Origin: Rhodeus uyekii
Lineage: Eukaryota > Chordata > Actinopteri > Cypriniformes > Acheilognathidae
Assembly: GCA_037043235.1 (NCBI GenBank)
Contig: JAWRVZ010000086.1
Location: 1,394,001-1,458,000, forward strand
Reading direction: 5' to 3'
DNA: 64,000 nt
Shown: piece by piece, positions 22,925 to 33,024 of the stretch
Layout of the letters: the number at the start of each line of letters is the position of its first letter
Position numbering within the stretch: position 1 is the first letter of the stretch
Translations under genes and position numbers: made by a program
The notes under the pieces: generated by a model
Seen by the model: the letters and a program-made list of their open reading frames with translations, nothing else
Database searches by the model: none
Told to the model about the DNA's origin: nothing

Positions 22925-24576
22925 CTACACAGAGAAATCAGACTTCTTAGAAGACATAAGCCAGAAGAACGGTATCAAAGCATTACAACCCAGCTAGTTC
23001 AACACAACAATATATACATTGAGTGGGATAAGATGTACCAGTGGGTAAGCTAAGTCACCTCCTTAACCAATAAACCATGCACAATTACTTTAGAAAAGCA
23101 CACAAGAAAATGTGTTTTTGCATGTAAGAGTCAATTATCTTGGTTAAAATGCATTTTTGCAAAAGCAAATTAATGCAGGTTTTGTAAAAGCAATGTCATG
23201 CATGTTGGTGAATTGCCAGTGTAAAAAATGTAAATGATTCAGCTATTCAGCTATTATATAAGATATTTATTTCTTTATAGCATTTACTTTAATAGGGGTT
23301 TTTTACATTTAGTTTTAAATTAAAAATTGTTTAAGTAGTAAATAATTTTCTTGAAGGTTTATGAAAATATGTGCAGCAAAATAAGATTTTAAAATGGAAC
23401 TGTGCATTCGTATGATTATTTAATGATTATATTTTATTTCGATATGTAAATAGTTCCAAAATTCTCCAATAATATAAGTTTCCTCTTGACATGACACAGT
23501 TTACCCCTATCGTGAGTAATGTTTTATCACTTGATTTTTGGTGGAAAAGTTAGTTCTATGGCACCTATTTTCAAATTTGATTCATAATACACTAAATCCC
23601 ATTGAAATATGATGATGAAATATAATTAAGCATATTATCATTACCTCTTTTTATCTTCCCTAGGGACATCCTAAGTAAAAGTGGTACATCTTACCCAAAT
23701 TTCCCCCTATGTCAAGACTGTGTATGAGAAGATAGGGAGAACTTGAAATTGTGTGACACATCATACATACACATCCCGCTGTATTAACCACACACACACA
23801 AAAAATTCTTTTAGCTTGTGACAATGAAGTAAAATCACACATATTTTGGAAATCAGATAACATCTGGCTCTTGAAAGATGCTTAGTAAGTATTACTATTC
23901 ATGCAGTTTCAAACTAGCGCACTAGTGCTTCAACATAATAGTCGATAAATGCAATTGTTTGTAAATGCAGTCTGTGCTCCAGCAGAAAACGACTCACCAG
24001 TTTGGATCTGTTCTCGGCTCAATTAATCAGACACTTTCCCTTTAATTGAGGTCAATTTGTCTCAGACCAACTGAGCCGTAACTAGCCCTGTAGCATGAAG
24101 TGGCGCCAGGAGCATCTGAGCTCAACTGAATAGATAAGCATTTGTTATCAGACCATATTCTTTACGCCACTGAAAATCAATTTTTTTATTCATTCCTCTA
24201 CAGTGCTTGTTAGTACGCGTCATTTCTGTTTGATAACAGTAATATCCTGCTACACATTATTAGTGAGGATTAATCCTGTATGGAGCAGCGGATTTCAGAT
24301 GCTCTGTACTGAAAAGAATAACAAGGGATAAAAATCCTACTGCAAACACAGTGCGAACCTCCCTGGGACAACGTGTCTTGGTGTAACATCATAGCTTTGA
24401 ACTTGAGCTCTCTGGATGACGACTTTCTTTGGGTGACGACTGCATTGTGTCTGGAATCCTTCAGAAATCCATTGCTTTTGGTAGTTTGCATTATATTTCA
24501 AATGAAGACGCATTTAATTCTTAGCATTTGTATAAAAGGTATATTTTTATATACTGTATATATTTTGGAGCACCAA
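22925..24576. other. Intron of cntnap2, nothing recognised
   Basis: AT-rich sequence up to about 23900, then a more complex stretch (23990-24200, e.g. ctcaattaatcagacacttt) with no coding sense. No gene. Confidence 0.45.
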
Positions 24577-25109
24577 ACCTCACCCCTACCCTAAACCTAC
24601 TTACTCATCGAACATGTAACAGGCAAATAAAATTATAGTCACCGATATTTATTGCAAAAACTGACCAAAAACTATATAAAAGTATTACAGTTTCATTCCA
24701 AGTCTTCTGAAGCCATATGATGTCTAAATATGAAGAAAAGACTGGAACTTTAGGTTTTTTAATTGATAAAAACGATCCCACTCCGTGAACGCACACAGTC
24801 ATATCTTATTCAAAAAACATGCTTAAACTATAACATAATGCAATTGGTCATGAGAAACAGTAGAGCCAATGCCATTTCACAATCAAAGGTGACGTAATGC
24901 TACATATGGTGGCTATGTGTGCTCAGGATCTGGAGAAGGTGATTGATTTTTTATGTCCATTCTGCACACAGAATGACATCGTTTGACATCGGAACACTTG
25001 GACCATTTGTACTTTTTGACTATAAATTGTGGCTGTAGTCATATTTACCTGATGTTTTATATTTATATAATACCTAAATGGATAGGTTTAGGGGTAAGGT
25101 TTGGGTTAT
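24577..25109. repeat. Element with inverted ends (cctaaacctac / gtaggtttagg type)
   Basis: The left motif cacccctaccctaaacctac (24582-24601) and the right motif taggtttaggggtaaggttt (about 25084-25103) are inverted copies about 500 bp apart. The interior has motifs common in cyprinid repeats (attccaagtcttctgaagcc). Probably a non-autonomous DNA transposon; ends and target duplication are not defined. Confidence 0.4.
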
Positions 25110-26084
25110 GTCACAAAAATTTCTAAATACTGTAAATAAAATAGTAACATAAATATAAATAAATTATTATGACCAATTAAATTGAAAATCACACCCCAAC
25201 ATATATTTCATATTATTAAACCCCATTATATAATTTCATAATGACTGTAAAGAATGTCACTTATTTCGAATTTGTATTACGCCAAATGTTTCTCATCGAA
25301 AGCAATGGAGTAGTTTTGGTTCTGACCAAGCCTCAATATATGATGAGCTGAGAGTGAGAATTTGTTGCAAAGTCCTAGAAAAGCAGTTTTTGTCTTACAT
25401 TCCATGTTTTCTGAAACCATACAATATTAAGAAACAAAAAAAAGTGTCATTTTTTCATTGTGAATCTTCTACTGCAGGTCTCAAATCAAATATGATGTTA
25501 GACAAATCGCAAGATTGCAAGATTTTCAATGTCTTTCATTTCGGCCTAGTGCTAGTGTACCACACGACTTCAAAATATTTGTATAGCGCACAAGTCATAT
25601 GAAATGCTTTTATGTGGGGCCTTTTGCTTTTGTCATTTTGGAGCTTGACATCCCCAAGTATCCATTCACTTTTATTATATATAAAAGGATAATCCTCAAA
25701 AATGAAGACTCAAACAGGTTTGGGAAAACATGTTCAATTTAGTACTATACTTTTAGCAGAAATTCTGACTTACTCAACCAGCGTCACCAAGTTTGTTTGT
25801 GAAAAACATTGTTATGTTGGTTTAAACAAGCACCAAACCAGCACTAACTTGCATAAAACCAGCTTGGACGGACATGGACATTTATGCTTTTTTTTCAGCA
25901 GGAAATTCTTATTATTTTCCGTTGATTATCACATCCTTCATGCTATTTGATCTTTGTGAGATGATAAAAAACTTTAAAGAATGACCAATTATGGGGAGTA
26001 ACATTTTGAGCTTTAGCATTCCATAATGCAACTGCTTGTTAAATGAAGTTCACAGCAATAAATCATTCACTTTCTCAATTGTAC
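25110..26084. other. Intron of cntnap2 with repeat-like sequence
   Basis: Contains stretches reminiscent of cyprinid interspersed repeats (25370-25600; 25640-25730, aatgaagactcaaacaggtt) but no definable unit. No coding remnant. Confidence 0.4.
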
Positions 26085-26269
26085 CTCATAGTCCAGGTCA
26101 AGGTGGTCAAAGTCCCCGTTGGTGCGGAAGTGCTGAGTATGCTGATCAAGGGTGAAATTGACATTTCTCCTGTAGCGCTCAATTACCACAGAATGCCAAT
26201 GATGATCGTCCAGCAGACTGCCACTAGTCACAGATGTATGGCCCAAGATGGAGCCGTACTGATTACTTC
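26085..26269 (-). CDS. cntnap2: cntnap2 exon: laminin-G 1, middle part
   Basis: A 185-bp exon. The acceptor is ataaactgtag and the donor is gtacaattga directly after the codons DYE. It contains HTSVTSGSLLDDHHWHSVVI, then NVNFTLDQHTQHFRTNGDFD and HLDLDYE. The DDHHWH segment and the Leu-Asp-Leu-Asp-Tyr-Glu close are typical of Caspr laminin-G 1. It enters in phase 1 and leaves in phase 0, matching its neighbours. The acceptor has a weak polypyrimidine tract (ataaactg before tag), but frame and homology leave little doubt. Confidence 0.93.
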
Positions 26270-26499
26270 CTACAGTTTATTAGACATGGGAGACTGTCAT
26301 TAACATCAAATATACAATATATTCACCTTCACTGCAGAATACTTATTGATGGGAGGAACCTGTCTTCCCGAAGCATATGAGATGTTTATGTCCTTATGAT
26401 GCACAAGATAATGGGTTTTGAGTTTTACAGTCTATCAATATTTATTTTCCCCCAGGCAAGATTCTCCTGCAATGCAGGTCCAAATATTAAATGTATAGT

Positions 26500-26778
26500 T
26501 CATGTAGAAATGAAAATTCTGTCATCCTTTACTCACCCTCATGTTATTCCAAACTGTATGATTTTTCTTTATTCAATTAAAAATTCTAGGAAATTAAATG
26601 AAATGAGTGCTGTTTTAGACCTCAATGACTTTCGCTATATGGACACAACCAGTTGAAACATTCTTCGAATAGCTTTTTATTTTGTGTTCTACAGAAGAAA
26701 GTACATTACCAAAAGTTAAGGGTAAGATTTGCTTGTTTATGTCTATTATACTCATCAAGGATGCATGTATTTAATGCA
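26500..26778 (+). repeat. Decayed foldback-MITE-like repeat and start of an R1 copy
   Basis: gaaaattctgtcatccttta and ctcaccctcatgttattcca are typical inner-end sequence of the fish 'gggatagttcacccaaa' MITE class, also present at 41015-41312. From 26755 (tcatcaaggatgcatgtatt) an R1-type repeat begins and is interrupted at 26779 by an LTR element. Confidence 0.5.
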
Positions 26779-27173
26779 TGTCACGGTTCTGTCTCTGTTT
26801 CCAGTGTTATTAGTGTTCTAGGGGACAGAACCGTGACACTGCTCTCTCTCCCATGTGTTTGTCTCATTAGTGTCTGCCCCGCCTCCTTGTTTCCCTTAAT
26901 CATTCCCACCTGTCTCTCATCACTACCTTCCCTCATGTGCCCTATATAATCCCTCAGTGTTTGCTGTCCGGCGTCGCGTCGTTGTCTTTCCTGGGTGTCA
27001 GTCATGTCGTTCCTGATCCCTGCCATGAATCTGGTTTGGTTTACGGTTGATCTGGTTTATGTTATGTTTTCCCCCCTCGTGGGTTGTTTCTTTTGTATTA
27101 TGTTCTTTTGTTATTATCATTAAATATTCCTACTTCACCAGCACTTGAGTCCTCACTTTCTGATATCGTGACA
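26779..27173 (+). repeat. LTR (5')
   Basis: 395 bp from tgtcacggttctgtctctgt to tctgatatcgtgaca (TG...CA ends; inverted TGTCACG/CGTGACA at the tips). It has a TATA box (ctatataatc, about 26942) and attaaat near 27119 as a possible polyadenylation signal. The sequence after it (gaacgacgcgacc) may be the primer-binding area. Confidence 0.65.
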
Positions 27174-27274
27174 GAACGACGCGACCGTTTCTGGACTCAG
27201 CGGTGAAGTGGATTATTTTTGTTTTTGTTTTTTGTTTTTGTTTTGGTGCGTTGCTGTGAAAGGACTTTGCAGAA

Positions 27275-27949
27275 ATGGGAATTTTTCTGTTCTCATCTGT
27301 TCCCTCGGGACTCTCCGTCTGCCAGCAAATGATGCAGTACACAAACCAGGTTTATTTTCGCCAGCTGGGGACGGAGGTGAGGGTTTTTGCTCGCAGATTT
27401 TTGATTGAGGTGGATGACTTTGATTACTCAGAGGAAGATCTCAAGGAGGTTTTTAACCTCTGTCTGGACAAACCCCTCATCTATTGGGAGATGGAGAAAC
27501 TCACAGATTTATCATTTTGGGAGTTCGTCGATCACCTCGACCACCAAGGACTGCAGGAGCAGACACGCCAGACGACCTCCCAACCCACCAACTACTACCC
27601 CGTTATCCCCGTTGTCAGTGGGTTTCCCCGCTCTCAGAAGAGACGGAAGCGGAGGAGGAAGAGCAGGACCTGTTCTGAGCCCGCTGCCGGCCAGGAGCCC
27701 GCGCTGCCTGACCCGCCGGCCGACCCAGAGCCCGCGCTGCCTAACCCGCCGGCCGACCCAGAGCCCGTGCTGCCTGACCCGCCGGCGCCGCCGAGACTGC
27801 TCGCCCTGCCGGCGCCGCCGAGACTGCTCGCCCTGCCGGCGCCGCCGAGACTGCTCGCCCTGCCGGCGCCGCCGAGACTGCTCGCCCTGCCGGCGCCGCC
27901 GAGACTGCTCGCCCTGCCGGCGCCGCCGAGACTGCTCGCCCTGCTTTGA
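27275..27949 (+). CDS. Gag-like protein with 9-residue proline repeats (retroelement)
   Basis: 224-codon ORF just after the LTR leader. The N-terminal half (to about residue 95) has an acidic, helix-like segment (DDFDYSEEDLKEVFNLCLD) and an aromatic segment (SFWEFVDHL). A basic patch (RSQKRRKRRRKSR) follows, then about three copies of an 11-residue PADPEPALPDP-type repeat and six exact copies of PAPPRLLAL. It resembles gag-like reading frames of cyprinid LTR elements; I cannot assign a domain. Because the unit lengths (33 and 27 bp) are multiples of three, other frames are open too, including one on the minus strand. No zinc knuckle or protease is present. Confidence 0.5.
   Translation: MGIFLFSSVPSGLSVCQQMMQYTNQVYFRQLGTEVRVFARRFLIEVDDFDYSEEDLKEVFNLCLDKPLIYWEMEKLTDLSFWEFVDHLDHQGLQEQTRQTTSQPTNYYPVIPVVSGFPRSQKRRKRRRKSRTCSEPAAGQEPALPDPPADPEPALPNPPADPEPVLPDPPAPPRLLALPAPPRLLALPAPPRLLALPAPPRLLALPAPPRLLALPAPPRLLALL
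27782..27943 (+). repeat. Six exact 27-bp tandem repeats
   Basis: The unit begins ccggcgccgccgagactgct and occurs six times back to back with no visible mismatch (6 x 27 = 162 bp). It is preceded by three ~33-bp related units (27690-27781). It lies in frame inside the gag-like ORF and ends six bases before its stop codon. The G+C content contrasts sharply with the AT-rich surroundings. Confidence 0.9.
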
Positions 27950-28195
27950 AACTTCAGAAATCATTCTAATACGCCGATTTGGTGTTCATGAAACATTTAT
28001 TATCAACATTAAGAACAAATGTGCTGCTTATTTTTGTGGAAACCGTGATAATATTTGTAAAGATTACTTGATGAATTGAAAGTTCAATAGAACATAATTT
28101 ATTTGAAATAGCAATATTTTGTATTGTAAAATAATAAATGACTTCACTTTTAATCATATTAATGCATCCTTGCTGAATAAAAGTGTTATTTTATT
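27950..28195 (+). repeat. R1 repeat, 3' part (split copy)
   Basis: Continues the R1 family after the LTR insertion: ttcagaaatcattctaatac, tatttttgtggaaaccgtga, gatgaattgaaagttcaata and gcatccttgctgaataaaag. Together with 26755-26778 it frames the inserted element. Confidence 0.6.
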
Positions 28196-28447
28196 TAAAC
28201 GATTCTTACTGACACCAAACTTTTTAATGGTATTATTAGTCATACAGTTTGAGAATTACATGAAGGATTTTTTGGTGAATTATCCCTTTAAATGTCACTG
28301 ACTTTTTAATCAAAGAACTAATTAGGATTAACCAATCAATGAAACAATAGAAGACCGCAGTCAATAAATAAGCTGGACATAATTATATACATAAAGTATT
28401 ACATTATTGACACAATTCACACCAGGGTAGAAGCATATCAGTTTTAC

Positions 28448-28651
28448 CAAGGTTTATCTGGAGCAGGAGCCGGCCTCTCCTCAACTCCAAGGTGATGTAG
28501 TCACCCTGTTGACCCTCTCCGTGCAGAATCACCCCTTCGCTCTCTGATGTTTTAAACTTCAGGGCTATCACATCCTTCAAAATCTTCATCTTCTTCATTT
28601 TGAAGCGGTAAGAGATCACACCCTGCCCGTCAAAGTTAATCACATCAGCCC
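28448..28651 (-). CDS. cntnap2: cntnap2 exon: laminin-G 1, first part
   Basis: A 204-bp exon between acceptor ctatcaacag and donor gtaaaactga. It begins with GG completing a Trp codon, then reads ADVINFDGQGVISYRF and on through VIALKFKTSESEGVILHGEG and GDYITLELRRGRLLLQINLG, the opening beta-strands of a laminin-G domain. It ends with the first base of a Gly codon. The frame is open with no stop, and the flanking sequence loses coding character at once. It corresponds to human exon 5, which I recall as equal in length. Confidence 0.94.
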
Positions 28652-29469
28652 CTGTTGATAGGAGGAAGAAAGACAGAAGGAAAAGAGATTAGCGCCTCTG
28701 AGGTGACTGGATGTCATGCCCATTTTTGGCTAAATGATCGTTGAGTGACTGTTCTATAGAGAGCTTGGATGAAAGCATGGTAAAAGTTCACATATAAACT
28801 GAGGCTGGAATCAGGAGATAAACTACAGTTAGGAAGCAGAAAATTGTAGCTGGCTATTACCTGCTGACAAAGCCTTTCTGCTTATTGCGCAGTGGAGGAG
28901 GATTTTTGATCCCTGTCAAGACTCGGAATGATGCATACCGGAAGTTATGAATGTAAATTCATTTTGCAGCGTTTCTCGCTCACTCTCTTGGTTTCATCTC
29001 TTGCACTGACACCATATAACCTTTGGATATATTACACAAGCTCACAGTTCCTGATGGCACTTGATTGCTTTGCAGACTGTCTTTATATCATTCTGAAGTC
29101 ATGTAAAATTATGAGCAGGTAACTATGGAAAAAACTACACCAAACTGGAAATAGAAAAAACATACGAGTTTCGTACCATACCAATTCTCCAATGAGATTC
29201 AAGCTTTTTTCTCTAGCTATAATGAGGGATTGATTGGGTTTGATCTGAGCTTAATTAAAATGTAAATGATGGTGCGGATTTTGTGGTAGACTTGTGAATG
29301 CATTCACTTTGGACTAAAAAGGTTTGGTATGAGGCAATAAAAAGGAAAGCATTACTTTTATTAGAAAAAAACACCTCTTTACATTAATTATATAAAATGC
29401 ATCTTAAAATATGTTCCAGAAAATTACTGTCATTGCGAAAACCTCAGATACAGACCTAACTGCAACAAG
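28652..29469. other. Intron of cntnap2, start of the 14.5-kb intron (3' part in gene direction)
   Basis: Anonymous sequence upstream of the laminin-G 1 exon acceptor. No exon or repeat recognised. Confidence 0.5.
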
Positions 29470-29823
29470 ACATATCTATTGAGACAAGGAACGAAACACA
29501 GTGACTGGTGAGCAGTGAAAGGGCAACAAATGAACTCTTGAGAGGTTCTTAACTGGTGGTGGTAGTCGTGGATAGCCCTTGGAGGAGTAGAATAGAGTAG
29601 CATGTGTCTTTCTCTGAAAGAGTGTTGAACTCTCTAAGTCTATAGTTTGTAGTATCATGGCATGAGTTTGTACACATTTAAGACCAGACGCAAGCGCAAG
29701 GTGAGGGCTGGTGATATAGTGTGGGCTGATTGGAAACAGGTGCAAGTGCTCAGTACTCCGGTGGCTGGGAACGAGTGGGGGGAGTGTGAGAGTCTGGTGT
29801 GAGGGGTGTGGCTGTCCGTGACA
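29470..29823 (-). repeat. Solo LTR-like fragment
   Basis: On the minus strand it begins tgtcacggacagccacaccc, the start typical of gypsy-like LTRs in cyprinids, and runs about 350 bp. No partner LTR or coding sequence is adjacent. Confidence 0.45.
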
Positions 29824-31354
29824 ATTACTTGTATTGTTTTTTATTGTATTGATACAGCATAAGTGTCATAAAAAAAAAAAGTTTAAATTTTTTACTAGCA
29901 AATTTAAACAGTAGAGTATACATTCTAATATGAATTCAACACATAATTAATCATGATTTATATGATTATACATTATCATAATGCATATGATTACGCAATT
30001 AACACAGCACCCGTTTCTGTCATCTTTACATTACATAGTCACACTCTTCTTCATGCAAATGCTTTTAAACTATTCAAGCGTGACAAAAAAAAAGATGTAG
30101 AGAATGATGCAAACCAGTATCATGCGCACAGACTGCACACCAGAATCAAGTTATTTTTTTGCGCTTGAACAAACTCTAAGAAAAGAATTCTGAGAGTGTC
30201 TTCATAAGAGCAGTCTTAAATGAGTTAAAGAAAGTCTTAAATGAATGTAAAGAGCTAAAAAGATTAGGTGTAAAACTGAATTTTATGATATGGATCCATC
30301 AGCAATGCCACAAACATGTATTCTAATACCTGATCAGTGATTTCTGATGTGTAATCATTCAAGTTCAGGCAAAGTTTCTTTGTCTCAATATCGTACACTG
30401 CTTCAATAATTCAAGCCAGTGACTAAACTATGCACTTTACATATATTCCTTGTGGTTGCGCTTACACCACATTTATTATGTAGAATTAAATATTCATATA
30501 AATGACAAATATTGCAGAAAAGATAAAGAATTTTAACTGAAAAAAATTGAAAAACAAGTTAATTGAACATAATTAAATAATTTATGGTGGGTGATTCAGT
30601 AAACAATGTGCAGAAATAACAAAGTATGTTTCAAGTCTACAGAAGGTGTTATTTTCAAGTCAGTCAGTGAGTAAGATATTTCTTTCCATTATTTAAATGG
30701 ATTGTTCATGCATTATATGCATTCCTGAGGCATGTAAATTCAATTTGCATTTATCAGCTTCCATTACCAGTGGAAATTACAAAATGACGCAACAACTGTA
30801 ATTGTTCTACACGGAAAAAGTGGGTGAGAATGTGCAGTCAATGTAATCGGTCATGTGATAACAACCAGGGGATGTAGTCTGTAGTGTCTACTATGTGTGT
30901 GTGTGTCTTCAAGTCTAGAGTATCTGCATGTGGAATTAATTCAATTTTCTTCATGCACCCTGCTGGGGACTGATTACAACACTAATGCATGAGTATGTGT
31001 GCTGTGTCTGGCCAGTTGCTCTACCACTCCTCTTGTCTCTCTCCCTTTCTCTCTCCATTGCCAATCCCCTTCACCTCCATCACAAATGCATTCATCCGTT
31101 CTCGCCCGATCAACAAGGTCAGAGCACTGCATTCATTCTCATTCTGTGCTTCATCTCCACGGCAGGACTTGCTTATCTAACTTCCATTCTTCCCCTCTAT
31201 GCTTCCTGAGAAGGGCTATCTCTATTCCTTTACTGCACATCTTATTTTCATGAAAAAAAAGAGAGAGAAGGGCCCAAGTGTTTTTGTGTCCATTAATATT
31301 TCCATGTTGGAAAATTGTTTTTGACATGTGGTAATTAGACATTAATCCATTCAC
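29824..31354. other. Intron of cntnap2, nothing recognised
   Basis: AT-rich, with a short GT run near 30895 and a pyrimidine-rich stretch at 31020-31080 that opens overlapping short ORFs without domain character. Confidence 0.45.
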
Positions 31355-31531
31355 CAACTAGTTTAAGATGGTTATTACTTTGTTCGGTTTTACCTACTGT
31401 AAGCCTGTTTAAGATAGTCATTAGCTGGTTCAAGCTGGTCAATGGTTTGTTTAAAATGGTCATTTACCTGGTTCAAGCTGGTCATTATCTTCTGTTAGCT
31501 GTTAGTTATCTGCTATATGCTACATGCTAGT

Positions 31532-31593
<62 letters not shown>

Positions 31594-31860
31594 TGTAAGA
31601 TGGTTAACCTGGTCATTAGTTGGTTTAAGCTGGTCAGATGGTGTCAGGTTTAGTCATTACCTAGTTCAAGATGGTCATCACCTATAGTGTAAGATGGATT
31701 AAGATGGTTGTTGACCTTGTGAAGGTGGTTTAAAATGAGTTCAAACTGGTTATTACCTATTGTAAGCTTAAGATGGTCATTAGCTAGTGTAAGCTGGTTT
31801 AGGATGGATTTTCATTGGTTTTAAAGTAATTGGTTGGGTCAATAGCTTGTGTATGCTAGT
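31355..31860 (+). repeat. Degenerate minisatellite (ggtcattagctggtttaaga type)
   Basis: Variants of aagatggtcattagctggtt and caagctggtcattacctggt recur every 20-35 bp from 31355 to 31860 and again from 32255 to 32330. The array is interrupted by a 51-nt AT run (31541-31591) and by Tigger-like MITE copy 2. Confidence 0.7.
31541..31591. repeat. (AT)n microsatellite
   Basis: 51 nt of perfect alternating AT inside the minisatellite. Likely length-polymorphic and prone to cruciform formation. Confidence 0.95.
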
Positions 31861-31879
31861 CAGTATTTGCTGTTAACTA

Positions 31880-32248
31880 CAGTGATCCTTCGTTTATCAC
31901 GGTTAATGTGGACCGAACCCCCCGCGATAGGTGAAAATCCGCGAAGTAGGATCAGCCAATCAGCTCACGGGATACATCCACTCGTGTTCTCATTCGTGCT
32001 CTCATTCGTCGATCTCACGCAAGGAACCAATCATGGTGGGTGTGTACAAAGCCTCTGAGAGAGATTCTCTCTTTGTCTGGCATCCTGGGAAACCGTTTCT
32101 CTCTCGTGCATCACGATGAAACAACGCTGTTGTCTGCAATATGGCTGCCGGTATTTTAGAATTTTTATTTTTTTATAAATATTTTCTGAAAAATCCACGA
32201 TGCACTGAGGCCGCTAAACTTGAATCGCGAAGTGGCGAGGGATTAAGG
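31880..32248 (+). mobile_element. Tigger/pogo-like MITE, copy 2
   Basis: The left end cagtgatccttcgtttatca follows TA (31878-31879). The right end cgaagtggcgagggattaag precedes TA (32249-32250), with the last bases diverged. The interior matches copies 1 and 3, with a small extra duplication (cattcgtgctctcattcgt, about 31990-32010). It interrupts the minisatellite. Confidence 0.85.
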
Positions 32249-32360
32249 TATAGTAGTAGCTATTTTAAGCTAGTCACTAACTGGTGATTAGCTGTTAGCT
32301 AGTTTGTTATAGGTAAGGTTGTCATTTTAATGAGTTGACCTAATTATTTTGAGTAGTAGC

Positions 32361-32940
32361 TGTTGAGCTAAATCTCAGAAATTGGGTAAAGAACTACATT
32401 TCCCAGAGTGCACCAGCAGCAAATCAGCAGTACACCACCTGATTAGTAATTTCCATTGATTGAGAGCACCTGATAAAACGGAGGTTCTCATTCACTCAAC
32501 AAAAGAAACTTCAGAGAGAGAAGACACCAAGTCCACTCGAAGATTCAAGCCCAAAGACGCCAATGGTCTGTGCAATGTTTATTTAATTTCATTGTTTGAT
32601 ATGCTGTGTAAAGTATGTTTAACTACTGTTTAGTTTAGAAACACATTGCAGCATTGACTTCATTTGCTTTTCTGTTTAAATGAGTTTCTGTTCATTTCAT
32701 TTTGAGTTTGAAAAATGTAAATGTAAAAATTGTTAAATGTAAATTTTTACTGAAACATTTTGCATGGCTTGTTAAAGTTGTAACTTTTGTTTCTATCTTT
32801 TAAAGGTTTACAACCTAATTAAGGCTAATAAAGGCTAAGAAACTAATTCACCTGACAAAGTCAAGAAAATAAAAAGTGATTAGTCAAAATTTGAGTTGTC
32901 CTAGTGTCCTTTGGGGATTGAATTGGAGGAGGACTTGACA
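32361..32940 (+). repeat. 5' LTR of BEL/Pao element
   Basis: 580 bp, tgttgagctaaatctcagaa ... ggaggaggacttgaca. Contains a polyadenylation signal AATAAA at 32868-32873. Compared with the 3' LTR it differs at four positions and has an extra 3 bp (gga) near its end. Confidence 0.95.
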
Positions 32941-33024
32941 GTTGTAAACCACGCGGAGCGGCCTGGTCCTGAGGATAAACGGCTTCAGATCCAGAAATAA
33001 GCTGCTGACGCAGAGGAGGTCAAG

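Larger units (their letters stand above)
26779..27949 (+). mobile_element. Truncated LTR element with proline-rich gag-like ORF
   Basis: One 5' LTR (26779-27173) is followed by an internal region with a gag-like ORF ending at 27949. No RT, no integrase and no second LTR follow. R1 repeat sequence resumes directly after (ttcagaaatcattctaatac), so the element was inserted into an R1 copy and lost its 3' part and some R1 sequence. Non-autonomous or deleted gypsy-like element. Confidence 0.65.

Noticed and set aside
27512..27964. 150-codon minus-strand ORF over the tandem repeats (QGEQSRRRR repeats)
   Set aside because: Produced by the 27-bp unit being open in several frames. The gag-like plus-strand frame fits the LTR orientation.
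27405..28079. Second plus-strand 224-codon frame across the same repeats
   Set aside because: Shadow frame of the gag-like ORF; its unique ends have no domain character and run into the R1 repeat.
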